Shown piece by piece: positions 11,001 to 20,810 of a stretch of DNA of 64,000 nt (the stretch's first letter is position 1; every line of letters starts with the position of its first letter). Under the pieces are notes generated by a model. That model did no database searches. It was given only the letters and a program-made list of their open reading frames with translations, and was not told the origin of the DNA. Origin of the DNA: Saccharomycopsis fibuligera x Saccharomycopsis cf. fibuligera. Its lineage: Eukaryota; Ascomycota; Saccharomycetes; Ascoideales; Saccharomycopsidaceae. The stretch is taken from assembly GCA_001936135.1 (NCBI GenBank), contig CP012812.1, positions 930,001-994,000 of the forward strand. Direction: 5' to 3'. Position numbers and translations under genes: made by a program.

Positions 11001-12409
11001 CGTACAGTTGCGCAACTTTGAACACCCGAATTCCTGAGACAGCGTTTGAAAGGTTGCCTGCGTTAGTGAGTGAAGAAATGATATTAGCTAAGGAAGAAGA
11101 CAGTGACTTTTCAGACGAAGACTCTGATTTTGATAAAATGATTATCGAGTTTACATCAAAAGAGCCTCAGAAAACATTATTAACAAATAAAAGTGGGGGT
11201 TTAACGTCAAAAAAATCAACAAAATCAATGACAATTGAACCCGTCATAATTGTTGATTTACAAGATGCTGAAGCTGTTAGTTCCACTGGAACATACAACA
11301 AACAAGCAGAAACATCGTATTTGTTACGTTCCGATGGGCACTACGAATGCAAACATAATTGCAAAAATAAAGCACAGTGCCGGCATCTTTGTTGCAAAGA
11401 CGGGTTGCCAACGATCCCTAGAAAGCGCAGTGCTTCAAAAGAAATAAAGAGTCTGAGCCAGAGCCAGAAGAATCGCAAAGTAGCAGAAGTACCGCCAAGG
11501 GGAAAACAAGGAATGGGTAATTCTACTAGCGCAAAGAGGAGTTCATCCACGAGAGCCACAAGCTTCGATTTTGATAGTCAGGGAAGTAACCAAAAGATGA
11601 AATTGTTACCAGAGAAAAAAAAGAACAAGCGTAATAATCCTGGGGGTAGAACTAGAAATGAACCAATAGAGGTGCTAGAGGAGATTTTGTCATCGTCTGA
11701 CATCGACATTGAGGAGCTAAATAGGCTAGCTGATGATGCATTGGCCGAGGAACCAAAAAGGGTTTTTGCAAAAAGCGCTGGTATAACAGGCGAAGATGCA
11801 AACAGCGCAGTTTGGGAGAAAAACAGAAAGAAAGCTGCTACGCTAATGAAGCAAAACTGGACAAATGATTTTTATGATGGACAAACGAGTGAAGAGGAGA
11901 TGGAAGGAGAAAATCAAGCAAACAAAGATGTCCAGAACAAAAAGCAAGTCGATGTTGGCGATACAGCTGTTTCGATAAGCGCTGCTTCAACAGTTTCTTC
12001 AGAAAAGCGGACCTGGGAAGTTGATAATGATGATGACGATGATGATGATGATAATCTTTGCCAGAGAAAAGAAGAAGATCACTTTTCCATCAAAAGCGTT
12101 TCCCAGGAAGATAAATTTAAGGTTGATCTTGATAAGAAAAGCAAACAAGGACCTATAGGAGCGACAAGAGCGTTTAACACTTCTTTCGACGCCTCATTTC
12201 AATCGACAAGTAAGGCAAGCGAAGACGCCGAGGATAGTCTTGGTCTAGTGAATGTCGAAGTGGAAGAGTCACTTGAAGATGAGGAGCCATTAACAAAGGC
12301 AAAACAAAACAATCACAACAAGGAGACTGCTATGATAACGAGCCATGAGGAAGGCGACATTGATGCGGAATTGCTAGAGTTTTTAGGGTCTGATGTGGAG
12401 ATCGAGTAG
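8025..12409 (+). CDS. HFM1: Meiotic DNA helicase Hfm1/Mer3, two exons
   Basis: Proposed structure: exon 1 8025-8100, intron 8101-8150, exon 2 8151-12409, giving 1444 aa. The long single frame opens only at a TTG (8123), and its first in-frame ATG is at 8399. Splicing adds an N-terminus MSSNFLNLLQDFLLNDENDN. Ski2-like helicase motifs follow: SPTGSGKT near residue 200, DEIH near 309, QMMGRAGRPQFE near 536, then a Sec63-type region about 656-990. A Cys/His cluster (CKHNCKNKAQCRHLCCKDG, near 1092) matches the C-terminal zinc motif I associate with Mer3. The tail is acidic and disordered. Mer3 unwinds recombination intermediates and promotes interfering crossovers in meiosis. S. cerevisiae MER3 also has a 5' intron, spliced with help from Mer1. 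Family call very sure; exon 1 less so. Confidence 0.9.
8101..8150 (+). other. HFM1: Proposed 50-nt intron in HFM1
   Basis: Donor GTAAGA at 8101; acceptor AAATAG ending at 8150. The heptamer TATTGAC occurs twice inside (8121-8127 and 8137-8143) as branch-point candidates. Of the AG dinucleotides nearby, only the one at 8149-8150 restores the helicase frame from the upstream ATG at 8025. Confidence 0.65.
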
Positions 12410-12818
12410 GCTGTGTATGTATATGTATATGTCAAATTAATTTTAATGTATAATTTCAACTGATGCTGCGGATAAAACGACGTAAATAAAGAAAAACGTC
12501 TTGAGATGAGAATCCCCATTTAAACGGGAAACATGTGCATATATAAAGTAAAACGGCTCTCTAATAAGTATGTAAACCGCTCAAGAGAAATGGAATTAAA
12601 TCTCGATACCATCCGTACGGGTCAGAAGGTTTAGTAAAAATAAAATTTTTTTTTTTTTTTTTTTTTTATCATCACGACGATGAGAAGCAGTACTGCGAAC
12701 AGCCATACCATCATCATTGCAACCAGCTATACTGCAACATCCAAAAAAGAACTGACAAAAGTTCTTGCACAATCAAAAGCATCCGCTTGCATATACTTCA
12801 GTATCAACACTCAAGGAC
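12410..12818. other. Intergenic region HFM1-UTP30
   Basis: 409 bases with a run of about 24 T residues around 12644-12667, perhaps a promoter poly(dT) element for UTP30. An out-of-frame ATG at 12680 opens a 77-codon ORF that overlaps the UTP30 start; I regard it as lying upstream of or outside the functional message. Confidence 0.5.
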
Positions 12819-13951
12819 ATGGGCGTTATTGTGGGGACCAAACACCAAGAAGATGCCAACAAGGCGATCAAGGCGCTTTTAGCTCACTGCAAGCAGACAA
12901 GCAAGGCAAATAGCGCTAACAAGAAACAAACCAAGAAAGCAGCAGCAAAAGAAGAAGAAGAAGAACAAGAAGAAGATGTTAGTGACTCGGACGCAGTTTA
13001 TTTGATTGTCAATACAGAGAAGCCATTGTTGAAGAAGAACGACTACACGCCGCGTATAATGTATGTACCCGAGTATTTTGAGATTGATCCATCGCTGTTT
13101 TGACGTGATTTGGTTTGGAGAAAAGCATAATACTAACTTTAGTGACTAGCAAGTTACCACACAAGTTTGGCAAAGTGAGAAGTCACTCAATGTTGCTCAT
13201 CACCAAGGACCCAGTGGTGCCATTTCGTCAATTATTCGAGGCTCCTGACAGCGAAACCGAAGACCTTTTCAAGGGAATCTATGGGCTCAAAAAGCTTCAA
13301 GCCCGCATGAGAAGCTCAAGGTACGCTAAACAAATCTTTAGCGAGTACGACATCATATTGGCGGACCACCGAGTGCACCACAAGTTGCACGAGGTGCTCG
13401 GGGCACGGTTCTACAGCAAAAACAGAAGGGTGCCATTTATGGTACAAATGGATACGCCGGAGAAAATGGAAGAGGCTAGAATCGCAGCTAATAGGGCGTT
13501 GAAGTCAAAAAAGAAGGAGAAGTATTCGAGTGGAGAAACTGTTACTGGCAAGGGCGGCTCGGAAGCAGGAGGAGCAGGAGCAGGAGCTGTATCCGAATGC
13601 TGCAACCCGGGGTATGTGTATCGCCAAGTGAAGCTGATTGTGCGGAACACTTATATAGTTGGAAACGATAGCGGTACGACGGTTTCAGTGAAGGTGGGCC
13701 ACGCTGCGATGGGCAGCAAGGCGTTGATGGAAAACGTGGAAGCTGTGATGGTATTTTTGACGAGTGCTCAACACCGACCAGCAGGAGGCCTTGTTAGCAT
13801 GGCAAGTGCTAGTACTGGTGCTATTACCAATGGCAGCAACAGGGTGAGAAGCGTCCATGTCAAGACGAGTGAGAGTGCGAGCGTGCCAGTGGTGGTGATG
13901 GAGGAGGACGGCGCAAGAGACAGCGGCAGTTTGGGCACTGACAACTACTAG
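12819..13951 (+). CDS. UTP30: Ribosome biogenesis protein Utp30 (L1 family), two exons
   Basis: Exon 1 12819-13060, intron 13061-13149, exon 2 13150-13951; 347 aa. The join gives TPRIIKLPHKFGKVRSHSML, which fits the Utp30 segment leading into MLLITKDP. Later blocks also fit the family: FSEYDIILADHRVHHKLHEVLG and, near the end, VKTSESASVPVVV. Utp30 is a nucleolar L1-fold protein found with early 90S/40S pre-ribosomes, and it is not essential in S. cerevisiae. The first ATG in frame is 12819. There are two lineage insertions: a Lys/Glu-rich run in exon 1 and a Gly/Ala/Ser stretch after the KKKEK segment. The paralogue Cic1 is the main alternative, but length and the LITKDP region favour Utp30. 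Confidence 0.85.
13061..13149 (+). other. UTP30: 89-nt intron in UTP30
   Basis: Donor GTATGT at 13061, exact TACTAAC branch point at 13131-13137, acceptor GACTAG ending at 13149. The nearer AG at 13142 would leave the wrong frame; the one at 13149 joins the two reading frames exactly. Confidence 0.92.
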
Positions 13952-14032
13952 TGGAGGAGGAAGCTGCTGGATATTAACCGGATATTAAATACGTTCAATT
14001 GATAGACACTGCTATGTTGATGATGATGATTA

Positions 14033-14033
<1 letters not shown>

Positions 14034-14093
<60 letters not shown>
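14034..14093. repeat. (ATT)20 trinucleotide microsatellite
   Basis: Twenty uninterrupted ATT copies located about 80 bases after the UTP30 stop codon, in the probable 3' UTR. Confidence 0.96.
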
Positions 14094-14263
14094 TGTTATT
14101 GTTTGTAAGTTGTTGTGGTTGTTTTTAGCGTCTTTTTAGTGTCTTTTTAGGCTGTCAAAGTGGGTCGATTTGAGGTGCGCCAGCAAGCATCGCGCTGCGT
14201 ATCGCTTGTCTTGTTTCTTCTCCCTACTATTTCATTAAGCGCCGACCACTCTGCTCCCGCGAG

Positions 14264-14279
14264 TATAAATACTGCCCCT
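14264..14279 (+). promoter_or_regulatory. GPH1: GPH1 TATA box and adjacent CCCCT element
   Basis: TATAAATA at 14264-14271, 143 bases before the GPH1 ATG, followed by CCCCT at 14275-14279. CCCCT is the core of the stress response element bound by Msn2/4-type factors, which control GPH1 in S. cerevisiae. An STRE directly next to the TATA box would be unusual, so that part is only suggestive. Confidence 0.5.
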
Positions 14280-14351
14280 GAGCCCTCCCTACCGCAATCT
14301 GATCTGGATCTCCAATCGCACTCTTTTCTTCTGATATCCCAACCTCAATTC

Positions 14352-14378
14352 AGCTAGACCAGCTAGACCAGCTAGACC
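14352..14378 (+). repeat. Three tandem copies of AGCTAGACC in the GPH1 leader
   Basis: Perfect 9-bp unit repeated three times, ending 35 bases before the GPH1 ATG and so probably in the 5' UTR. Confidence 0.9.
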
Positions 14379-14413
14379 AACCTCGTTTCACCTTCATCTT
14401 AAACACGCGCACC

Positions 14414-17017
14414 ATGGTCTTCAAGACAGACACATCCGACCCCGACCCCTTTCAGCGCTCCCGTCACCAGCGCAGACTCACCGGCTTCTCTGTCAACGAG
14501 ATCAAAGCCATTGAGTCCCAGATCCCCCAGGAATCCAGAGACCTTTGGCGCAAGTTTGCTACCAAAGACATTGCCACTAAAGACGACTTCCAGCAGGATT
14601 TTGTCCGCCATGTTGAAACCACCCTTGCGCGCTCCATCTACAACTGCGACTCCCTTGCCGCTTACCAGGCCGCATCTCACGCTATTCGCGATAAGCTCCT
14701 TGTGGAGTGGAACCGTACCCAGCAGGCCCAAACCACCGCAGACCAAAAGCGTGTTTACTACTTGTCATTGGAGTTCCTTATGGGCCGTGCTATGGACAAC
14801 GCCATGGCAAACTCCGGCGTCAAGGATCTTGTTAGTGACTCCGTCAAGGAGCTCGGGTTTAACATTGAAGACTTGATTGACCAGGAGCCCGATGCAGCCT
14901 TGGGCAATGGGGGCTTGGGCCGCTTGGCCGCTTGTTTCCTCGACTCGCTCAGTACCGGCCGCTATCCATCTTGGGGTTACGGTTTGCGCTACGAGTACGG
15001 CATTTTTGCTCAAAAGATTGTTGATGGCTACCAAGTTGAAACCCCAGACTACTGGCTCACCTATTCCAACCCATGGGAGATTGCACGTCTTGAAATCCAG
15101 TATCCGGTCGATTTTTACGGCGATGTTGGTGAAGTTGAAGATAGCCAAAACCAGCAAAAGAAGAAGAAAGTTTGGGCTGGTGGTGAACGAGTGTTGGCTC
15201 TTGCTTATGACTTTCCAATTCCTGGCTACGGTAAAAACGCTAATGTCAACAATTTAAGACTTTGGGCTGCTAAGCCTACCACTGAGTTTGACTTTACCAA
15301 ATTCAACGCCGGTGATTACCAGAGCTCGGTGGCTGCGCAGCAAAGAGCAGAATCGATTACTGCAGTGTTGTATCCAAATGACAATTTTGATAAAGGTAAA
15401 GAGTTAAGACTCAAGCAGCAATACTTCTGGGTGGCTGCCTCATTGCACGATATTGTCCGTCGTTTCAAAAAATCTAAAAGACCATGGAGAGAATTCCCTG
15501 ATCAAGTTGCTATCCAACTTAACGACACCCATCCGACCTTGGCGGTTCCTGAGTTGCAAAGAATTTTGGTTGATTTAGAAGGCTTGGAATGGGACGAAGC
15601 TTGGAAGATTGTGGTTAGAACCATTGGCTATACCAATCATACTGTTATGCAAGAAGCTTTGGAAAAATGGCCAATTAGCATTTTCCAAAACTTGTTGCCG
15701 CGCCACATGGAAATCATTTACGATATCAATTATTTCTTTTTGCAGTACGTTTCCCAACAGTTCCCTGGTGATAGCCAATTGCTTGCTAACGTTTCGATTA
15801 TTGAGGAGTCCAACCCAAAGCAAGTGAGAATGGCCAATTTGGCAGTTGTTGGTTCTCACAGGGTTAACGGTGTTGCTGCCTTGCATTCGGACTTGATCAA
15901 GACTACAATCTTCAAAGATTTGGTCAAAGTGTATGGCCCAGACAAGTTTATCAATGTCACCAATGGTATTACTCCAAGACGTTGGCTTAAGCAGGCTAAT
16001 CCTAAATTGGCCCAATTAATCACTTCCAAACTTGGCAATGAGGATTATTTGCTTGACTTAAACTTGTTGAAGAATTTGGAAAAATACCTTGACGATACTG
16101 ATTTCAAGCACAAATGGGACGAAATAAAGAAATTCAACAAGGCACGCCTTGCGGGTCTTGTTAAAGACCTTACCGGTTATGAAATCAACCCAACATTCTT
16201 GTTTGATATCCAAGTGAAGCGGATGCATGAGTACAAAAGACAACAAATGAATATTTTCGGGGTCATTTATCGCTACTTGAAACTTAGATCCGCTACTCCT
16301 GAACAGCGCAAGAGTTTCCAACCAAGGGTTACTTTGATTGGCGGTAAAGCTGCTCCTGGCTATTACATGGCCAAAAGAGTAATCAAGTTGATCAACAATG
16401 TTGCTCAAGTGGTCAACAACGATCCAGAAACAAAGGACTACTTGCAAGTTGTTTTTATTCCTGATTATAACGTTTCAAAAGCTCAAATCATTATCCCAGC
16501 CAGTGATATCTCCGAGCACATTTCCACTGCCGGCACTGAAGCTAGTGGTACTTCAAACATGAAGTTTGTGCTTAATGGTGGTTTGATTATTGGCACCCTT
16601 GATGGCGCTACCGTTGAGATTGCTAGGGAAATTGGTGAAGAAAATGTGTTCCTTTTTGGCCATTTGTCCGAAAATGTCGAAAAAGTTCGTGCTTCGCACC
16701 AATTTGGCCAAGTCAAATTACCAGATTCGCTATCTGCAGTCTTTGAGGCTATTGATAATAATGTTTTCCATGATGCTGGCGAATTTAAGCCATTGTTGGA
16801 TTCAATTCGTTATCACAGCGATTACTACTTGGTTAGCGATGATTTTGACAGTTATATTGAAGCACAAAAATTGATTGACGACACTTATAAAAGAGACCAT
16901 GATCAATGGATCCAAAAGAGTATCATATCAGTGGCTAATATGGGATTCTTTAGTAGTGATCGTTGTATCGAAGAGTATGCTGATTTGATTTGGAATGTGG
17001 AACGGTTAAGAGACTAA
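14414..17017 (+). CDS. GPH1: Glycogen phosphorylase
   Basis: 867 aa, near the usual fungal length. It releases glucose-1-phosphate from glycogen in the cytosol, using pyridoxal phosphate. The PLP lysine is K717 in TEASGTSNMKFVLNGG. The N-terminal SLEFLMGRAMDNA block and the RMHEYKRQQMN block are family hallmarks. The segment RRLTGF places a threonine (T23) in a PKA-type RRxT context, matching the regulatory phospho-threonine known in the yeast enzyme. Start context ACCATGG is strong. The promoter has a TATA box and a CCCCT element. No CTG codon was noticed across the gene although CTC and CTT are common in its 5' half, where GC is also higher than in the 3' half. Confidence 0.98.
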   Translation: MVFKTDTSDPDPFQRSRHQRRLTGFSVNEIKAIESQIPQESRDLWRKFATKDIATKDDFQQDFVRHVETTLARSIYNCDSLAAYQAASHAIRDKLLVEWNRTQQAQTTADQKRVYYLSLEFLMGRAMDNAMANSGVKDLVSDSVKELGFNIEDLIDQEPDAALGNGGLGRLAACFLDSLSTGRYPSWGYGLRYEYGIFAQKIVDGYQVETPDYWLTYSNPWEIARLEIQYPVDFYGDVGEVEDSQNQQKKKKVWAGGERVLALAYDFPIPGYGKNANVNNLRLWAAKPTTEFDFTKFNAGDYQSSVAAQQRAESITAVLYPNDNFDKGKELRLKQQYFWVAASLHDIVRRFKKSKRPWREFPDQVAIQLNDTHPTLAVPELQRILVDLEGLEWDEAWKIVVRTIGYTNHTVMQEALEKWPISIFQNLLPRHMEIIYDINYFFLQYVSQQFPGDSQLLANVSIIEESNPKQVRMANLAVVGSHRVNGVAALHSDLIKTTIFKDLVKVYGPDKFINVTNGITPRRWLKQANPKLAQLITSKLGNEDYLLDLNLLKNLEKYLDDTDFKHKWDEIKKFNKARLAGLVKDLTGYEINPTFLFDIQVKRMHEYKRQQMNIFGVIYRYLKLRSATPEQRKSFQPRVTLIGGKAAPGYYMAKRVIKLINNVAQVVNNDPETKDYLQVVFIPDYNVSKAQIIIPASDISEHISTAGTEASGTSNMKFVLNGGLIIGTLDGATVEIAREIGEENVFLFGHLSENVEKVRASHQFGQVKLPDSLSAVFEAIDNNVFHDAGEFKPLLDSIRYHSDYYLVSDDFDSYIEAQKLIDDTYKRDHDQWIQKSIISVANMGFFSSDRCIEEYADLIWNVERLRD

Positions 17018-17713
17018 TTTTTATTTTTTATTTTTATTTTTATTTTTGAGCATTAAAAATGGTCCGAAATTGTTTTGATTTTAGTCCAGAGGAACTTTTG
17101 TTTTAGTTTGTCTATTTTTTTTTTTTTTCCTTTTTTCATTTTATTTTTTGTTTCTAAAATATGGAAAAGTATTGTTTGTCAAATCATATAAAATTTGTCT
17201 TTTTGTCTTTTTTTTTTCTTCTTTTTTCTGGCCCTTTCTGGCCCTTTTCTGTTTTTTTGTTGTTGGTATTTGCAAGTATTCCCAGTTTGAATAAAATGTA
17301 AAATTTACGTGTGATGCGTTTCGATCATGTTGGAACATTATAGCGTTGTTTTGTTTTGCTGCTTCTTATCTCTGTTTTACAGTGTGTAGTTAAACTTTGA
17401 AATCAGCATCATACTCGTCTATTAGGAATATCTTGTTAGCCAGAATGGACCCGTAATTCCCCAAAGAATAAAGCAGCAATGGGAGAGTTTGTATCAAAGA
17501 ACAAAACCGGCGGATATGAACGAGAACCGGAATTGAAAACCAGTTTAGAAAATACCAAATAAAAAACAAAAAATAGAGCAACACACGAAAATGAAACAAA
17601 ACAGTGAAAAACCGGAAGACGTATTAAAAGCGAAAGAAAAACAAACAAACAAAAAAACAAGAATGGAATCATAGAACATAAGTAATAAACACAAATAACC
17701 AACCCTACTCTAT
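17018..17713. other. Convergent intergenic region GPH1/mannosyltransferase
   Basis: 696 bases of 3' flanks: T-rich after GPH1, A-rich (T-rich on the minus strand) before the mannosyltransferase stop. A short TTTTTATTTTTA repeat follows the GPH1 stop and may be part of its 3' end signal. Minus-strand ORFs of 69 and 107 codons are in low-complexity sequence and unconvincing. Confidence 0.6.
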
Positions 17714-19042
17714 CTACACTTCCGACAAGAACTTTTTGCCCGCGCCAAGTTTCCACCATCTAGGCAAACAGCTATGCAACTTAACATCCATATTGCTCTC
17801 TGCCTCGGGATTACAAACGCACCGATTCTTATACCTCAACAACTTGGACAGCGGACAACTTTCAAACGGATTGTGTCTATATCCAATGTCTTCAAAATGG
17901 TGGATTTTTTCCCGATCAGCAAGCAAAGCAAGCCCCAACGTATGCACTGGGGCATCTCCCCAGCGTTCGTAATAAAACCCGCCAGCCTTATCCAAATGGT
18001 TGAAGAAATCGTTGTATTGCTGGGACCGGAAAAAATTCAAGTTAGCAATTTCGAAATTCGACCAAAAGTGGCACAAGTTGTAGTCGGTGGTGCGGTTCAT
18101 TATTAGCAAGCTGGGGCCGATTGCTGAAGTGTCAGTGATGAAACCAAGGGAATTGTTTGGGTGAAGGTGCTGGGGATACCTTTCAAGGAAATCCATAGTG
18201 GTGTTCCATAGCGTAGGGATGGTGTCCTCATACTCATACAAACTGATTACAAAGCCATAAATTTTGTTAGTATCGCTAAGGAGCTGGAATGGGTCGTATT
18301 GGAAATCGCAGAAATACTGAACATCGGGCTCCACTCTGAAATACCAATCGAATTGATCCAAGAGTTTCTGCTTGTAGAAAAAACCGGAATTGAAACGGCA
18401 CATGTTGCGGTATGATCTCGAGTTGCCATATAGGATTCCTGCCAGCTGCGAGTTTTGCAAGTTTTCTTCAAATTTGGTAGTGTTGATCCAACTTGGCCGG
18501 TTCCAGTCATCAGCGGGGATCAAGCCATATTGTGTCCTGCCACTGGCCATTAGTGTAGTAGCCTCGATAAACTCCTCGGTGAACGGCACATCATTGAGGA
18601 AAGTCCATGGATATTTGTACTTGTGGTTGAACCTATCTTCGAGAGACCGCATTGATGCTAAGGCTCCTTCGAGCTCCCAGTTGCGCACAAGCATCAAGAG
18701 CGTAGCATTCATGCTGCCCAATTGTTGTTGTTGTTGTTGTTGTTGCTGACGAGCTAGGCCCAATTTATGTGAGCTGATGTCATCTTTGATGCGCTGAGTG
18801 TTGAAATGGTATGCATTGGAAGCTAGTTTCAGCTTGCCTTTGTTTTGCTCCACCCTCTGGGGTTTTAGTGGGTCTGATGGAGCGCTGTTATACTTGATTT
18901 CGTCAAGGATGGTTTCAAACTGCTGGCGGAAACCGAGATCCCGATGGACATTCTGGACATACTGTAGGATAGGAGAGTAACAGAAAGACAGAAGTGAGGC
19001 AAGAGCCACTAGAAGCACAAGTCTGTGTAGCCAGGGGGGCAT
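17714..19042 (-). CDS. Golgi alpha-1,2-mannosyltransferase, Ktr/Kre2/Mnt family (GT15)
   Basis: 442 aa from the ATG at 19042. Type II membrane topology: short cytosolic start, then a signal-anchor at about residues 5-27 (LHRLVLLVALASLLSFCYSP). A stem of about 90 residues with a poly-Gln run follows, then the catalytic domain from NATLLMLVRNWELEGALASM. GT15 hallmarks: WYFRVEPDVQYFCDF near 239 (EPDV metal/nucleotide site) and YYERWGDAPVHTLGLAL near 359. These enzymes add mannose from GDP-mannose to O- and N-linked glycans of cell-wall proteins. CTG-clade yeasts have several paralogues (MNT1-MNT5); I cannot say which this is, so no symbol is given. It is divergent from NPA3. Confidence 0.93.
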   Translation of the reverse strand: MPPWLHRLVLLVALASLLSFCYSPILQYVQNVHRDLGFRQQFETILDEIKYNSAPSDPLKPQRVEQNKGKLKLASNAYHFNTQRIKDDISSHKLGLARQQQQQQQQQLGSMNATLLMLVRNWELEGALASMRSLEDRFNHKYKYPWTFLNDVPFTEEFIEATTLMASGRTQYGLIPADDWNRPSWINTTKFEENLQNSQLAGILYGNSRSYRNMCRFNSGFFYKQKLLDQFDWYFRVEPDVQYFCDFQYDPFQLLSDTNKIYGFVISLYEYEDTIPTLWNTTMDFLERYPQHLHPNNSLGFITDTSAIGPSLLIMNRTTDYNLCHFWSNFEIANLNFFRSQQYNDFFNHLDKAGGFYYERWGDAPVHTLGLALLADREKIHHFEDIGYRHNPFESCPLSKLLRYKNRCVCNPEAESNMDVKLHSCLPRWWKLGAGKKFLSEV

Positions 19043-19406
19043 TGTGGAACGGCGGTGGGTGGTGTGGGTGCTTTGTTGGCAGAATAGCTCTGGTATATTA
19101 TTGTCTGTCTTGTTGATAGCGATGTTGTGTGTTGTTGTAGCTTTGACTTGAAATTTCCACGCGCATCACGGGAACACCGCTTACAAACTGTTTTTTTTCG
19201 CACAGTTCCAAAAATTTTCACTGATGAGCATCGCAACATAATCAATATCATTAATAATTATTTAATACATACAAACTAGCCATCGGTTATCTCACTCTCA
19301 GTCACACTGCTACTCCAATAGTTTGCCCATTTAGTTACCACCGCCCGGATAACAAGGCACCAGAATAAATCAGAATAAATCAGAATAAATCAGAAAAAAT
19401 CGCAAC
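19043..19406. other. Divergent promoter region mannosyltransferase/NPA3
   Basis: 364 bases between two divergent genes. Contains the 10-bp tandem repeat just before NPA3; no other motif was recognised. Confidence 0.6.
19361..19400 (+). repeat. Four tandem copies of a 10-bp unit in the NPA3 leader
   Basis: Three exact CAGAATAAAT units and a fourth CAGAAAAAAT, ending six bases before the NPA3 ATG. The array is almost certainly transcribed and in the 5' UTR. Confidence 0.92.
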
Positions 19407-20546
19407 ATGGCCCCAGCTTCTCTTCTCGTTATCGGTATGGCCGGTTCAGGGAAAACCACATTCATGCAGCGCCTTAATTCCCATCTCCACGCCAAAAAGA
19501 ACCCTCCATATGTCATCAACTTGGACCCTGCAGTGCTTAAGGCCCCATATGGCTGTAACATCGATATCAGAGACTCAGTGAACTACAATAAAGTCATGGA
19601 TCATTACAACTTGGGTCCTAATGGGGCTATTGTCACTTCTCTTAATCTTTTCAGCACCAAGATTGATCAAATTATTGAACTTCTTGACAAGAGAGCAGAA
19701 TCTTATAACCATGTTCTTATTGATACACCTGGTCAGATTGAATGTTTTATCTGGAGTGCTTCGGGTGCCATCATTACTCAAGCTTTGGCCTCTGCTTTTC
19801 CAACAATTATAGTTTATATCATTGATACGCCGCGCACTACGTCGCCTTCAACGTTTATGAGTAACATGTTGTATGCTTGCTCAATTTTGTACAAGACTAA
19901 ATTGCCAATGATTATCGTGTTCAATAAGTGCGATATCAAAGATTATGAATTTGCTAAAGAATGGATGACTGATTTCGAGGCGTTCCAAAATTCCATGCGC
20001 AACGATCAGAATTTGGGCAATTCGGAGAATGGTAGCGACTCGGGATACATGAACTCATTAATCAACTCAATGTCTCTCATGTTGGAAGAGTTTTACTCGC
20101 AGTTGGATGTTGTTGGCGTAAGTTCATATACCGGTAAGGGGTTTGACGAGTTTCTAGACAGGGTTGATGATAAGGTGAAAGAGTACAATGATGTGTACAA
20201 ACAAGAGCAAGAAAGAATTTTGAAGAAGAGAGAAAAAGAAGAACAAGATAGAAAAGTTAAGAATTTGAGTAAATTGGTCAAAGACTTGGGAATTGATGAA
20301 GCAAAGAAGACCAAAAAATCAGAAGACGATTCAGTGGATGTGCTTTCTGATTTTGAAGACGATGAGGAAGACGACGATGATGATGAAGCAGCCGGACAGG
20401 AAGCAGGCCAAGACGACATTAACACTCCACACAGAGAATATGCTTATGAGGATGAGAGATACGATACAGCCCACGAACAGCTTGGACAGACGAGCGAGGA
20501 CCCAACATTGCAGAAAATAGCTCAGTATATTAACAACACGAATTAG
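19407..20546 (+). CDS. NPA3: GPN-loop GTPase Npa3/Gpn1
   Basis: 379 aa. P-loop [10 protein letters not shown] at residues about 10-19, the defining Gly-Pro-Asn loop in [10 protein letters not shown] near 70, switch DTPGQIECF and the guanine-specificity motif FNKCD. This is the GPN1 branch (the longest of the three GPN GTPases), with a C-terminal coiled and acidic tail ([15 protein letters not shown]). Npa3 is an essential cytosolic factor for assembly and nuclear import of RNA polymerase II. The start lies just after a 10-bp tandem repeat. It converges on EMC3. Confidence 0.95.
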   Translation: MAPASLLVIGMAGSGKTTFMQRLNSHLHAKKNPPYVINLDPAVLKAPYGCNIDIRDSVNYNKVMDHYNLGPNGAIVTSLNLFSTKIDQIIELLDKRAESYNHVLIDTPGQIECFIWSASGAIITQALASAFPTIIVYIIDTPRTTSPSTFMSNMLYACSILYKTKLPMIIVFNKCDIKDYEFAKEWMTDFEAFQNSMRNDQNLGNSENGSDSGYMNSLINSMSLMLEEFYSQLDVVGVSSYTGKGFDEFLDRVDDKVKEYNDVYKQEQERILKKREKEEQDRKVKNLSKLVKDLGIDEAKKTKKSEDDSVDVLSDFEDDEEDDDDDEAAGQEAGQDDINTPHREYAYEDERYDTAHEQLGQTSEDPTLQKIAQYINNTN

Positions 20547-20810
20547 AAGTGAAGGTGCCTTGAAGTGTGTCCTTTCCTTTGGATATAACTGGTTGCGTAG
20601 ATCTAGTTAAGTGGCCTTTTTACTCTGATTGTTGACTGTGGCCAACAGCTTTCATCTTTTGACGCTGCTTGGCAATTTTGCTCAGCTTAATAGCTTACGG
20701 AATGGCGCTTGCCACATTATATAGCTCCACTTTAACATGTTATTCAGTAGTATATATGTTATCATGAATTCACACTAAACTAGTAGTTAGCTAAATGAAC
20801 CAAATAAGCA

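Larger units (their letters stand above)
13952..14413. other. Intergenic region UTP30-GPH1 with GPH1 promoter
   Basis: 462 bases holding the (ATT)20 array, a TATA box at 14264, a CCCCT stress-element-like core at 14275-14279 and a 9-bp triplicated leader repeat. The region between 14095 and 14260 shows nothing else recognisable. Confidence 0.6.

Noticed and set aside
12680-12913. 77-codon ORF with an ATG just before UTP30
   Set aside because: Overlaps the UTP30 start in another frame; its product does not match Utp30, while the frame from 12819 does.
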